52,153 nt of DNA from Desulfovibrio desulfuricans (GCF_024460775.1 NZ_JANFYZ010000017.1:1-52153), one strand, 5' to 3'; positions 16,605 through 25,418 are shown, counted from the stretch's first letter. Translations and numbers: made by a program. The notes: generated from the sequence alone by a model not told the origin.

Positions 16605-17383
16605 ACCATCTGTATACCCGGTTTTGCGGCTTGGGCGGCGCGGTGTCGCGCCAGCGCGGGCCTCTTGCGCTGGTGCTGGTCACAGCTACGATTCTGGCAA
16701 CGCTTTTGTTCACGCTCCTCGGCGGCTGTTCTTCGCCGCCAGACGACAGCCGCAGGTCGGTGAGCGTCACTGGCGACTTCGGTACGCCTTTTCAGTTTCA
16801 GATAAACAACTTTGTGCGCCGTCAGCCTCCTGCCATTTACGTGGCGCCGCAGATGGTTCTGGGGAGGCGACCCCGCGCCCTGTTCGTGCCCTTGCGTGCC
16901 ACGCAGCAGATAGCCAATGCCGTGAGCTTCAGCGAGATGCTTTCGCGGCAGGTCTGGCAGGTCTGGCTTTCGCTCAATGCCTTTCAGGCTCTTGAGTATG
17001 CGCCGCAGGGCGCGCCGTACGAACCCTCCCGTGCCATAGCCCTGGCCCGCCAGCGCGGCGCGGAAATGGTGGTCGGGGGGTACATCAATCACTACATGGA
17101 CGGCGGCAGCACTGGCTCCAGTTCGCTTTCGCTGGCTATGGAAGTCTATGACGCGCGCTCCGGCACCTTGCTCTGGTCCATGGCGCAGGGCGGGCTGATG
17201 GAAGCCCGGCAGGTGCATGATTTTTATCTTTTCTCCATCAGGGAGCGCAACCCCGGCGACCCATCGGGCTTTATCGCCCGCTCGCTGGCGTGGGATATGG
17301 GTCGCGAAGTTCTGGCCTGGGTTGATCCTTCGTCCAAGGAAAAGTCGTTCTGGGATACGGTATTTGGCTCCAAGGCCTTTTAG
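16601..17383 (+). CDS. Putative outer-membrane lipoprotein
   Basis: 260 residues. A long N-terminal signal anchor (about 20-45) ends in the lipobox LLGGCSS, so the mature protein should begin at Cys46 or so and be lipid-anchored. The mature domain has a TolB/FlgO-like look: a segment with RATQQIANAVSFSEMLSRQV, a VWLSLNAFQALEYA strand-helix, ALARQRGAEMVVGGYINHY and a strand ending EVYDARSGTLLWS. That order (hydrolysed-substrate-free alpha/beta module describing 'resource by name') is seen in several lipoproteins of unknown role, so I do not assign one. ATG 16601 overlaps the stop of the previous gene (ATGA), indicating coupling. Confidence 0.75.
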   Translation: MNHLYTRFCGLGGAVSRQRGPLALVLVTATILATLLFTLLGGCSSPPDDSRRSVSVTGDFGTPFQFQINNFVRRQPPAIYVAPQMVLGRRPRALFVPLRATQQIANAVSFSEMLSRQVWQVWLSLNAFQALEYAPQGAPYEPSRAIALARQRGAEMVVGGYINHYMDGGSTGSSSLSLAMEVYDARSGTLLWSMAQGGLMEARQVHDFYLFSIRERNPGDPSGFIARSLAWDMGREVLAWVDPSSKEKSFWDTVFGSKAF

Positions 17384-17910
17384 GCGTATACCAATCCGTT
17401 GCCGTCCCTCATATGACGCAGTGATTGTACTTTTTTGAACTTTCTGCGGAGTGGGCAACTGTAGCGTCAGGTTAGCTTTGTGGGTGTGTTTGCCGTGTAA
17501 AAAAGAATACTGCCAGCAATATCTGACAGATAAAGTTTGTGGTGCGGCTTTGCCATTCTGTCTTTTGATTTTTTCGGTAAGGCAGTTTTGCCGCCGCCGA
17601 TATGTTACAGCCCGCCATGCGGGTTTTGCCGTCAAGCTGGAGCGGGGCAGTGATGCCCCGCTCCTAACTTTTTGAGTGGTAAGGAAAAAGCTCTGTTTGA
17701 CGAAGCTATTGTCACAGGGTAAGTAATAAGAAATACTAGGGCTGTTCACTCCGTCACAAGCAGTTTGCGCGCTGCGTCACCGCGGCCGCATCCGTCTTGG
17801 CTCCGGCCTTTTGCCAGCAAAAGGCCGCATAGGTAGGCGGGAACAGTTCCTTGCCGATCATTCCCCCAATGGATTTGGCTGAATGGGAAGCGGCAGAAAG
17901 GAGATCCGCC
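17384..17910 (+). other. Gap before the 999-residue protein
   Basis: No gene is seen in this 527-base stretch. It holds a strong terminator (17639-17673) about 255 bases past the lipoprotein stop, and CGGCCTTTTGCCAGCAAAAG near 17807, followed by GCCG, which can fold into a small hairpin. The ribosome site AAAGGAG at 17897-17903 belongs to the next gene. Confidence 0.6.
17639..17673 (+). terminator. Rho-independent terminator
   Basis: Perfect 11-bp stem GGAGCGGGGCA/TGCCCCGCTCC (17639-17649 with 17654-17664), GTGA loop, then TAAC and five T. It isolates the next gene from the lipoprotein unit. Confidence 0.85.
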
Positions 17911-20910
17911 GTGTGCGCGAAGATGCAAGGTATTTATTTTGACAAGCAGGACAGGGACATCCTGGCTCTGGTCAACCGTATTCTGGAATCCGATGGCAAA
18001 CAGTCGGACACATTTCTTTTTGATCCCAGCCTGCACCCGCACGGCATCAAGGAACTGGTGGCATCGCCTGTTTCGCGCATGGCTTATGCCGTTATAAACC
18101 TGCTGCGGAACCTTCAGGCAGGCCGTACACAGGCTCGCGACCGCCTGCTTGCCCTCAAGACCCTGTATGATGAAGTGCTCAACAGCGCCCATTCGGCCCT
18201 GCGTCGCAACACCGCGCGCGCCCTCATGCAGATCATGAAGAGCATGGTGCGCGCCCACGGCAACCAGCTTGAGCAGCTCAAGCTGGCGCACGATTTTCGT
18301 CGCACCGTGCAGGGAACGCCGCGCGTGGTGCGCCGCATGCTTGCGCGCTATCATCTGCCTGAAATGCCCGAAAGCTGGAATCAGCTCGCTTTTGACGACC
18401 ATGTGTATGACGCCAATACCAAGGGCCGCAAAACACCCACCCACCTGATCATGGACGCATGGATCAAGGGTATGCGTTCCCTTACTGTTGCCTATGAATA
18501 CTGGGTGCAGCCCGAGGCAGCGCGCGAAATTCTGCGCGCAGCGGAAATCACCGGCATCGGCGTGCGTATTGGTCTGGAATTTCATCTGCCTTTTTACGGG
18601 CGCTTCATCAGTCTGTTCTGGATTCCTCGTGGTTTCAGCTCCAACGAGGATTTTCTGGAGTTTTTGCACAGCCCCAAGGTTGCCGAACTCATGAAGCGGG
18701 GCCGCGAGGTGCTGCGCTGGCGTCGTGAACGCGTGCTCGAAAGCCTTGCGCTCTGGAACGAGATCCAGCGCCCGCAGCTTGAAGCCCAGTGGGGAGTGCC
18801 TGTGCCGGAACTGACCGGCGAGGGTTTTTCGCGGCATGTGGGCCGGGGGCAGGCCTCTGGACTGCATCTTGCCGAGGCGCTGCATGCGCATGTGCAGCCC
18901 TCGCTGCGTGAACGCGCAGCCCTGTTGCTTGAGAGCGATAGTGAAGAGGCCAGGGCCGAACTGGTTTTTCTGGACAACCTGAGCGCTGAATACATCGCCG
19001 ACCACTGGCTTTCGCCCCAGGAACACCCGGAAATGCCCGACCTCAACAAACCCTGCGCGCACGGCGACCTGCCGCCGCTCATGCAACTCTCTGTGGGCGA
19101 CATTACCCGCGAGCTTTCGGAACTGAACCCCGGCTACCGCCTTGTGCTGACCACCAAGGGGCTGAGCGTGGAAGACGTGGCGGAACTTTTGTGGGACAGC
19201 CGGGGCAGCATCAGCCATCTGGAAATTTTCAACATGCGCGGCTGGATGGAAGGCAAGCACTCCTGCCTCAAGGCCATCAGCGAGTTGCAGCAGGCCCTCA
19301 ATGAAGGGCTTGGCCCGCGTGTGAAACAGATGATCCGCACGATGGTGCGCCGTATGAGCACCCAGGATGAGGAGCGCGCGGCAAAGTTCCGCCATATTCT
19401 GCACAACGTGCCGAAATTGTGGGAGCACTATCGCAACAAGCCCCTTGGTTCACGCCTTGGTACAAGCTCGGTGAGCCGCGATTCCTATGGTATGGGGTTT
19501 GTGCTGCGCGAAACCCTGCCTGCCCGCAGCCGCAAATTTTATGCAAGGGATCAAAAACAGCCGGATATTCCCGTGTGCTCGCCGGTTGAAGAATGCGTGC
19601 GTTACAGCAAACCCCGCAATCCTTCGCCCTGGCAAAAGGCCTTGCGGCTGTTGCGTCATCTGCCGGGCTGCCGCCATCTGGGTATGGAACGCCAGTCTGT
19701 CTGGAAGACCGCCAGCGTGGACTTTCGCATCTGCACCAAGGGCAACGTGCTCAATCTTGGCGGTTTGAGCCTTGCCTGCGGCAACGGCCTTTTGGGCAAA
19801 GCCTGCGAAAAGGGCAGCAGCGAACCTCTGGGGCCAGCCTACTTTAACAGTTCTGTAAGCAATTGCCTCAAGGTGCTCATGGGCTTCTGCCCTGCGTTTT
19901 TTTCCTTTATGTATACGCAGAACTGGTGGTTCCTCGCCTGGTGCGGCACCTTTATCTGGTTTGGCATTACGGGATTCCGCAACGTGGTGCAGATGGTCAT
20001 GGCTGCCAAGGGGGCAACGCGTTCCACGCTCATTCACTGGAAAGATCAGGTCAACGTGAGCCGCTTGTGCGATTCGCTCATGTTCACGGGTTTTTCAGTG
20101 CTGCTGCTTGAAATGCTGGTGCGTGTGCTGCTGCTCGACAAAACACTCGGCATTACAGCAGCCCAGAACCCCTGGATGGTCTTTGGCGTGCTCAGCCTTG
20201 TTAACGGCATCTATTTGTGCGCGCACAATGTGTTTCGCGGCTTTCCCAAAGAGGCATCCATCGGCAATCTGTTTCGCAGCCTTCTGGCCATCCCGGTGTC
20301 GTCGCTGTACAACTGGGTGCTGTATCAGGTGGCCTTTCTGCTGGGAGTGGATAATCCGGCCATGTATCTTGTGCCGAGCGCCGCGGTTATTTCCAAGATG
20401 GCCTCGGATTCGGTTGCCGCTCTCATTGAGGGTTATGCCGACAGCCAGGTGAACCTGCGCATGCGCAGATGGGATTATCGCAGCAAGCTTGCCAATGTTT
20501 TTGACTGCTACACGCGCCTGGAATTGCTGTTTCCTGACGAAGACGCTCTTATCAAACTGGCAAAATCCGGCGGCTTGCAGGGCAGCGGCGGGGTGATGGG
20601 CAAGGAGCTTGAACGGGCTTTCATCATTAACGCCCTTGACCTCATGTATATATGGTTCTATCAGCCCCGCGCGCAGGATGCCTTCCGGCAGATTGCCAGG
20701 GCCATGCCCGAGGCTGACCGCAACGTGCTTGCGCGGGCGCAGCTTGTGCTGACGCGTGAGCGCGAGGTCAGCCAGATGCTGGTGGACGGATTGCTTGGGC
20801 GTAATTTCTCCCGGCCACTGGCTTTTTATCTCGATAAGCGTAAAGAATATCTGAGGCGGCTAAGCCGTCTGTGTCGCCCCGGAAAAATGCGGGAACCGGG
20901 AACGTTCTAA
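17911..20910 (+). CDS. Large membrane protein of unknown function (999 residues)
   Basis: I do not recognise a characterised family. From GTG 17911 the product is 999 residues. The first 630 or so are soluble, rich in Arg, Glu and Leu, with many helices. The segment near 205-250 (ITGIGVRIGLEFHLPFYGRF) slightly resembles the later strands of PHP-type metallohydrolases, but the metal-binding HxH motifs are not clear. Near 690-860 lie several hydrophobic spans (FCPAFFSFMYTQNWWFLAW, LMFTGFSVLLLEMLVRVLLL, NWVLYQVAFLLGV), followed by a soluble tail of about 130 residues. The GTG is chosen because AAAGGAG precedes it by 7 bases; an upstream TTG frame lacks one. It stands alone between terminators. 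Confidence 0.8.
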   Translation: MCAKMQGIYFDKQDRDILALVNRILESDGKQSDTFLFDPSLHPHGIKELVASPVSRMAYAVINLLRNLQAGRTQARDRLLALKTLYDEVLNSAHSALRRNTARALMQIMKSMVRAHGNQLEQLKLAHDFRRTVQGTPRVVRRMLARYHLPEMPESWNQLAFDDHVYDANTKGRKTPTHLIMDAWIKGMRSLTVAYEYWVQPEAAREILRAAEITGIGVRIGLEFHLPFYGRFISLFWIPRGFSSNEDFLEFLHSPKVAELMKRGREVLRWRRERVLESLALWNEIQRPQLEAQWGVPVPELTGEGFSRHVGRGQASGLHLAEALHAHVQPSLRERAALLLESDSEEARAELVFLDNLSAEYIADHWLSPQEHPEMPDLNKPCAHGDLPPLMQLSVGDITRELSELNPGYRLVLTTKGLSVEDVAELLWDSRGSISHLEIFNMRGWMEGKHSCLKAISELQQALNEGLGPRVKQMIRTMVRRMSTQDEERAAKFRHILHNVPKLWEHYRNKPLGSRLGTSSVSRDSYGMGFVLRETLPARSRKFYARDQKQPDIPVCSPVEECVRYSKPRNPSPWQKALRLLRHLPGCRHLGMERQSVWKTASVDFRICTKGNVLNLGGLSLACGNGLLGKACEKGSSEPLGPAYFNSSVSNCLKVLMGFCPAFFSFMYTQNWWFLAWCGTFIWFGITGFRNVVQMVMAAKGATRSTLIHWKDQVNVSRLCDSLMFTGFSVLLLEMLVRVLLLDKTLGITAAQNPWMVFGVLSLVNGIYLCAHNVFRGFPKEASIGNLFRSLLAIPVSSLYNWVLYQVAFLLGVDNPAMYLVPSAAVISKMASDSVAALIEGYADSQVNLRMRRWDYRSKLANVFDCYTRLELLFPDEDALIKLAKSGGLQGSGGVMGKELERAFIINALDLMYIWFYQPRAQDAFRQIARAMPEADRNVLARAQLVLTREREVSQMLVDGLLGRNFSRPLAFYLDKRKEYLRRLSRLCRPGKMREPGTF

Positions 20911-20971
20911 GCCATTGCGGTTGCAGTTGGCGCCAGGAAGCCAGATATAGGCCAAACGGCAGCAAGAGAAC

Positions 20972-21000
20972 AGATGATGCCTGCTGCGCAGGCATCATCT
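20972..21000 (+). terminator. Hairpin after the large membrane protein
   Basis: AGATGATGCCTGC (20972-20984) pairs perfectly with GCAGGCATCATCT (20988-21000). There is no T run after it, so it is a stable 3' end or a weak terminator. Confidence 0.55.
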
Positions 21001-21119
21001 GAATAAATCATACAGCGGGCGCGGGCAGTTGCCTTTGCGCCGGGCACAAGGCGCTCCTGCCTGACAGGCAGCGCCAGCACACACCGGAAGTATGGGAACG
21101 ACGCGGTTCCCGTCTTCAA

Positions 21120-21157
21120 ACCACCGTTGCAGGTTCACCTGCTCCGGTGGTTTTTTT
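21120..21157 (+). terminator. Rho-independent terminator
   Basis: Outer stem ACCACCG/CGGTGGT (21120-21126 with 21145-21151), inner stem GCAGG/CCTGC with TTCA loop, then seven T from 21151. A second hairpin GGGAAC/GTTCCC lies just upstream, at about 21094-21111. It may end the 17911 transcript or a small RNA. Confidence 0.85.
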
Positions 21158-21255
21158 GTTGTTGCGGCAAAAGTACAATGCAAAACGGTTAGTCATCTGT
21201 TTTTTCACGGTTTTATTTTAAGCGGGTGCATTGTGTGGTCAATCAATCAAAGGTG

Positions 21256-21302
21256 TGCTTGTGCAAAAAATAATTTTACACTCTAGTTGCTTGTGCAAAA
21301 AA
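21256..21302. promoter_or_regulatory. Twin operator-like repeats upstream of the alcohol dehydrogenase
   Basis: TGCTTGTGCAAAAAA occurs at 21256-21270 and 21288-21302, 32 bases apart (three helix turns). The first copy continues into an inverted repeat, GTGCAAAA-aataa-TTTTACAC. The spacing and symmetry suggest a dimeric regulator bound twice on one face of the DNA. A redox regulator such as Rex is a guess only. Confidence 0.5.
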
Positions 21303-21360
21303 GAACTTTTGAATGTGAAACTAAAAGGAAAAAAAGAACTAACTAAATGCTTTGTTATGC

Positions 21361-21389
21361 TTGCATTGGCTTTTTATATGGTATATTTT
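21361..21389 (+). promoter_or_regulatory. Possible promoter of the alcohol dehydrogenase
   Basis: TTGCAT (21361-21366), 17 bases, TATTTT (21384-21389) in an AT-rich stretch, about 76 bases before the start codon. Confidence 0.4.
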
Positions 21390-21465
21390 TCCCCACAGGA
21401 GTCTTTCATACTTACGACAGAGCATTTCACACTGATATCGTTCTGTATAACAAAAGGAGTTACGA

Positions 21466-22665
21466 ATGAGTACGGATCTTAAGAGCATGCATATGGGTCA
21501 GATCACCTCGTTCTTTATCCCCAACGTCACCCTGGTGGGCGAGGGATGTTCCAAAGAGATTCCTGCTCGATTGAAGAGCATCAATGGTGCGAAGCCGCTG
21601 GTTGTAACTGACCAGGGTATCGTTAATGCCGGTATCCTTAAAGTGATCACCGACATCCTTGATGCCGCCAAGATGAAGTATGCCATATACGATAAGACCA
21701 TCCCGAACCCCACGGACAAAAACGTTGCAGAAGCTTTTGACCTGTACAAAAAGGAAAAGTGCGACAGCATCGTTACCCTTGGTGGCGGCAGCTCGCATGA
21801 CTGCGGCAAGGGCGTAGGCTTTTTGGCTGGCAACGGTGGCAAAATTCATGACTATGAGGGCGTGGACAAGTCCAAAAAGCCCTTCCCTCCGTATGTTGCT
21901 GTTAATACCACCGCTGGCACCGCCTCTGAAATGACGCGTTTCTGCATCATCACCGATACCTCCCGCAAGGTGAAAATGGCCATTGTTGACTGGCGCTGTA
22001 CCCCCAGCGTGGCCATTGACGATCCCGTTCTGATGATGGGCATGCCCCCGGCCCTGACCGCGGCCACCGGCATGGACGCCCTGACCCACGCTGTGGAAGC
22101 CTATGTTTCCACCGCTGCCACGCCCATGACCGATGCCTGCGCTGAAAAGGCCATGGAATACATCAACCGTTACCTGCGCCGCGCCGTTGCCAACGGCCGG
22201 GACAAGGAAGCCCGCGAAGGCATGTGCTATGCCCAGTATCTGGCTGGTATGGCTTTCAACAACGCCAGCCTCGGCCACGTGCACGCCATGGCTCACCAGC
22301 TTGGCGGTTTCTATGACCTGCCCCACGGCGAATGCAACGCCATCCTGTTGCCCCATGTGTGCGAATACAACCGTATCTCCAGCCGCCGCCGCTTTGGCCG
22401 CATTGCCCAGCTCCTGGGCGAACTCACCCAGGGCATCAGCGCTGACGAAGCCTCGCGCAAAGCCATCACCGCCATCAACATCCTGTCCAAGGACGTGGGT
22501 ATCCCTGATGGCCTGATCGCCCTTGGCAAGAAGTACGGCAAGGAAGTACGCGAAGCCGATATCCCCACCATGACCGCCAACGCCCAGAAGGACGCCTGCG
22601 GCCTTACCAACCCCCGCTCCATGACGGATGCGGCTGTGGCGGCTATCTACAAGGCGGCCCTGTAA
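21466..22665 (+). CDS. Iron-containing alcohol dehydrogenase (group III)
   Basis: NAD-dependent oxidoreductase interconverting short alcohols and aldehydes in the cytoplasm. In a sulfate reducer it would oxidise ethanol or a similar alcohol for energy, or run in reverse. The 399-residue product has the nucleotide loop GGGSSHDCGKG near 105-115 and NTTAGTASEMTRF near 145. Metal ligands are in place: Asp in AIDDPVL, His in MDALTHAVEAY, and two His in HAMAHQLGGFYDLPHGE. ATG 21466 follows AAAAGGAG at good spacing. It is transcribed alone, with twin operator repeats upstream and two strong terminators downstream. Rich use of GCC, CTG and AAG codons suggests high expression. Confidence 0.95.
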   Translation: MSTDLKSMHMGQITSFFIPNVTLVGEGCSKEIPARLKSINGAKPLVVTDQGIVNAGILKVITDILDAAKMKYAIYDKTIPNPTDKNVAEAFDLYKKEKCDSIVTLGGGSSHDCGKGVGFLAGNGGKIHDYEGVDKSKKPFPPYVAVNTTAGTASEMTRFCIITDTSRKVKMAIVDWRCTPSVAIDDPVLMMGMPPALTAATGMDALTHAVEAYVSTAATPMTDACAEKAMEYINRYLRRAVANGRDKEAREGMCYAQYLAGMAFNNASLGHVHAMAHQLGGFYDLPHGECNAILLPHVCEYNRISSRRRFGRIAQLLGELTQGISADEASRKAITAINILSKDVGIPDGLIALGKKYGKEVREADIPTMTANAQKDACGLTNPRSMTDAAVAAIYKAAL

Positions 22666-22741
22666 TACAGTGTCCTCCAGAATGTAGGCCGTTTGCCTGA
22701 TGCCCCCGGTGGGGCAGGCCATTGGCAGACATCGTGGTATG

Positions 22742-22772
22742 AAAAACGGCGCGGGCTTTCCGCGCCGTTTTT
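22742..22772. terminator. Terminator of the alcohol dehydrogenase
   Basis: AAAAACGGCGCGG (22742-22754) pairs with CCGCGCCGTTTTT (22760-22772), symmetrical A and T runs. Confidence 0.92.
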
Positions 22773-22853
22773 CTTGCTTTGCGTTGTGGTTTACGCCCCT
22801 CAGCACCCAGTGCCTGACAGCAGTATGAAATGAAAAAACGATGTGGCTTTGCT

Positions 22854-22896
22854 CCACGCAAAAAGCGGCATGGAAACCATGCCGCTTTTTGCGTGG
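22854..22896. terminator. 20-bp perfect hairpin before the yedF end
   Basis: A perfect 20-bp stem (22854-22873 with 22877-22896) closed by AAA. It contains AAAAAGCGGCATGG and its complement. Placed 31 bases after the yedF stop, it is probably the yedF terminator, read on the minus strand. Confidence 0.85.
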
Positions 22897-22926
22897 TAAG
22901 GCAGCCCATGCCCGAGGGGCGGTGGC

Positions 22927-23532
22927 TCAGGGGCGGATGACTTTGTCCGCCAGATCAAGGCTGGTGACAATATCGAGCATATTTGAGGTATCGCCCACTT
23001 GCTTGGCTTCCAGCAGGCCAAAGTGCGCAAGGCAGGTGCCGCACACAAGCACAGAAACGCCATCGGCTGCCATCTTTTCCAGGGCATCCAGCGCAGGGCC
23101 AGGCTGGGATGCCAGCTTGACACCGCCGTTGATCAGCACAATGCGCCACAGGCGAGGGCCAAGTTCCGGCAGGGTTGCCACAAAATTGCCCATAAGTTTT
23201 GCGCCCAGCCCATCGTCGCCACGGCCAATGGTCTCAGTGGTGATGAGCACCAGCGTCTTGTTGGTTTCGCCCAGAGGGCGGGATGCTTCCGCAGCCTGCT
23301 GAGGGGCGGATGCCGCAGATTCACCAGCACTTGCCGTGATGCGCCAGCAGTCGGGGCCTTCCTGGCTGGCGGCAACAGTAAAGCCGCGACCCTCCAGAAA
23401 ACGTCGCACGTTTTCCCGCGCGGGCTCATTATCTACCAGTACTTCAAGGGCATTTGTTCCTGCTGCCAGGGCATCGCGGGTGCGCATGACGGGCTGGGGG
23501 CAGGCCAGCCCTCTGCAATCTAATTGTTCCAT
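22927..23532 (-). CDS. yedF: YedF-type sulfurtransferase-like protein (selenium metabolism)
   Basis: 201 residues. N-terminal TusA/SirA-like domain with DCRGLACPQPVM (CPxP motif, Cys11) and a C-terminal DsrE-like domain with a TLVLITTETIGRGDDGLGAK strand-turn and INGGVKLASQPG, VSVLVCGTCLAHFG. This fusion is the selenium-metabolism YedF family, usually found in genomes that use selenophosphate. Its exact reaction is not established; cysteine-borne sulfur or selenium relay is the working idea. ATG 23532 follows CAGGAG by 8 bases. Divergent from the hemerythrin chemoreceptor, with a 98-base AT-rich spacer that must contain both promoters. Confidence 0.88.
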   Translation of the reverse strand: MEQLDCRGLACPQPVMRTRDALAAGTNALEVLVDNEPARENVRRFLEGRGFTVAASQEGPDCWRITASAGESAASAPQQAAEASRPLGETNKTLVLITTETIGRGDDGLGAKLMGNFVATLPELGPRLWRIVLINGGVKLASQPGPALDALEKMAADGVSVLVCGTCLAHFGLLEAKQVGDTSNMLDIVTSLDLADKVIRP

Positions 23533-23630
23533 GAATATTCTCCTGTTCATGATATACGAGATTTACAACTATTAGGGGTAAGGGTAGTTAGAAAAAAGCC
23601 GATAAGCAAGATAAACTAAGGTAGGCATAT

Positions 23631-25292
23631 ATGGGCATTGCGCTTCAGGTAGTAATCATTGCCGCTTTGGGCGGTTTGGCCGTTTTTGGCGGTATACAGG
23701 GTATGAGCTGGCTGGTAGTCGGCATTATTTTTGTCTGCGCCGGTGCAAACATCTGGCTCTGGCTGAGTGGGCGTTCCCGCGCTGCCCGTCTGGCGCAGTA
23801 TCTCGACGCTCAGGCTTCAGCGCCTGCGGCTGATGGCGATGTGGAACAGCGGGCCATGCAGTGCATTGAAAGCCTGCGCGAAACGCTGAAGACCAAGGCG
23901 GACGCTCAGGTTGTGGAATCCTTGCAGGCGCAGAACAGCGAACTTGCCAAGCAGCTCAAGGAGTCTGAGGAACTTGTCGTAACTTTGCGCAAACGGCGTG
24001 AAAAGGGCATTATTGCCCTGCACAAGGCCCATTCGGTGTGCACCAGACTTTCTGGCGACATGCGCAAGCTTGCCAGCCTCATTACGGACGTAAATGGCGG
24101 CGTTGCCGTGCAGCGCGACAGACTTGTGGAAACAGGCGCGGCTATGGAGCGCGTGGCCGATTCTGCCAGTCAGGCCTCCCTGCGTGTGCGTGAACTCTCG
24201 GAAAACGCCCAGAATTCAAGCGCCAGCGCCGCCACGGGCGAACAGGAAGTGGAAGGCGCAGTTGGCTCCATTGACAGTGTGCGCGACACCATCGTGCAAC
24301 TCAAGGAAGCCATGGCCGGGCTGGGCGAAAAAGCCAGCAATATCGGTCAGGTCATGAGCGTCATCAACGAAGTGGCAGATCAGACCAATCTGCTGGCCCT
24401 CAACGCCGCCATTGAAGCGGCGCGCGCTGGCGAGGCCGGGCGCGGATTTGCCGTGGTGGCCGACGAGGTGCGCAAGCTGGCTGAAAAAACCATGGGCGCC
24501 ACCAAGGAAGTCGAGGAGGCCGTAAAGGCCATTCAGGATGAAACCCGGCGCAATGTGCTGACTGTGGACAAGGCCGCGCAACTGAGCGTGGACGCGGCAG
24601 ACAAGGCCACCAATGCCGGTGATGTGATGCGTGCTATTCTGCAGAGCATGGCGGATACCGCCGGGCACCTCGCCAGCATCGCTGCCGGTGCCGCTGAGCA
24701 GTCCGAGCAGAGCACTGGAACCAGCGGCGCGCTGGAAGAAGTCCGAGAGGTGGCAGAAAGCACCTCCAAAAACATGGAGATGTTTACGGCCTCGCTGCTG
24801 ACCTTCCAGAGCGGCATGGAAGAGCTGGATATGATCGTCAACGCGCTTGTTGCAGGCGATTTTGACCAGGCCCTCTCCGACAAGTTTGTGGAGTGGACGC
24901 CCAAGCTTGAGCTGCACGTCCCCCTGGTGGACAGAGAACACAAACTGCTGGTGGAGTATATCAACGAACTGCATCAGGCCATGACGCATAACAAGCCCGT
25001 GTCTGAAATGATCGGTGTGCTCAAAAAACTGCGCGATTACACGGCCACCCATTTTGGCGATGAAGAAAAACTGTTCAATGTCCCCGCCTACAAGGCCGCA
25101 GCGGAACACATGAAGATCCATAAAAAGTTTGTTGCCAAGCTGGATGAAGTGGAAGAGCAGTTGCGTATGGGCACCGCCACCGTGAGCATGGATTTGCTGA
25201 CCTTTCTCAAGGATTGGCTGGTACAGCACATCATGGGCACTGACCCCACCTATCTGCCCTACCTCAAGCCCGAGGACAAGGAACCAGCGTAA
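23631..25292 (+). CDS. Chemoreceptor with C-terminal bacteriohemerythrin domain
   Basis: Methyl-accepting protein that should report oxygen or redox state to the CheA-CheW machinery. The 553-residue product has two N-terminal hydrophobic spans (about 4-22 and 25-47) with almost no periplasmic loop, a coiled coil, and the receptor tip [20 protein letters not shown] followed by [17 protein letters not shown]. From 432 on there is a hemerythrin domain with all seven expected di-iron ligands: H437, H474, E478, H493, H497, H533 and D538. This resembles DcrH of Desulfovibrio, in which the hemerythrin is also C-terminal, but here the large periplasmic domain is absent, so sensing is cytoplasmic. ATG 23631 has a weak AAGG upstream. 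Confidence 0.94.
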   Translation: MGIALQVVIIAALGGLAVFGGIQGMSWLVVGIIFVCAGANIWLWLSGRSRAARLAQYLDAQASAPAADGDVEQRAMQCIESLRETLKTKADAQVVESLQAQNSELAKQLKESEELVVTLRKRREKGIIALHKAHSVCTRLSGDMRKLASLITDVNGGVAVQRDRLVETGAAMERVADSASQASLRVRELSENAQNSSASAATGEQEVEGAVGSIDSVRDTIVQLKEAMAGLGEKASNIGQVMSVINEVADQTNLLALNAAIEAARAGEAGRGFAVVADEVRKLAEKTMGATKEVEEAVKAIQDETRRNVLTVDKAAQLSVDAADKATNAGDVMRAILQSMADTAGHLASIAAGAAEQSEQSTGTSGALEEVREVAESTSKNMEMFTASLLTFQSGMEELDMIVNALVAGDFDQALSDKFVEWTPKLELHVPLVDREHKLLVEYINELHQAMTHNKPVSEMIGVLKKLRDYTATHFGDEEKLFNVPAYKAAAEHMKIHKKFVAKLDEVEEQLRMGTATVSMDLLTFLKDWLVQHIMGTDPTYLPYLKPEDKEPA

Positions 25293-25326
25293 AACCGTCA
25301 GTCATGAAAATCGAAGATGTTTTGTG

Positions 25327-25362
25327 CAAGCAAAGAAGCCCCTTTCGGGGCTTCTTTGCTTG
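25327..25362 (+). terminator. Terminator of the hemerythrin chemoreceptor
   Basis: Perfect 16-bp stem (25327-25342 with 25347-25362), TTTC loop, GC-rich top AAGCCCC/GGGGCTT. The T run is part of the stem. Confidence 0.8.
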
Positions 25363-25377
25363 TGTGCAGGGCTTGCA

Positions 25378-25418
25378 GAAAAAGGGGCCGTCACGCCCGG
25401 GCTTGCGTGATGGCCCCT
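25378..25418 (-). terminator. Terminator for the OlsF-like gene
   Basis: AGGGGCC and TCACGC (25383-25396) pair with GCGTGA and GGCCCCT (25405-25418). On the minus strand five T follow. It lies about 140 bases past the stop, with no gene between. Confidence 0.7.

Larger units (their letters stand above)
20911..21465 (+). other. Gap between the large membrane protein and the alcohol dehydrogenase
   Basis: No gene is seen. The left half has two hairpins and a terminator, and the palindrome CTGCCTGACAGGCAG (21057-21071), which shares its core with the 36-bp repeat at the window ends. The right half is AT-rich and holds twin operator-like repeats and a promoter for the dehydrogenase. Confidence 0.6.

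Noticed and set aside
18500..18650. PHP-hydrolase-like strand in the 999-residue protein
   Set aside because: Only one weak segment fits; the required metal-binding histidines at the N-terminus are not visible, so no enzyme call is made.
17746..19428. 560-codon minus-strand frame opposite the large membrane protein
   Set aside because: His- and Ala-rich shadow of the plus-strand gene, which has a good ribosome site and membrane spans.
21105..21151. CTTCAAA loop resembling a selenocysteine tRNA anticodon loop
   Set aside because: The bases on both sides of the loop do not pair, there is no T-arm consensus and no acceptor stem; the region folds better as two hairpins and a terminator.
21460..22857. 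465-codon minus-strand frame over the alcohol dehydrogenase
   Set aside because: Antisense to a gene with complete metal ligands; typical shadow composition.
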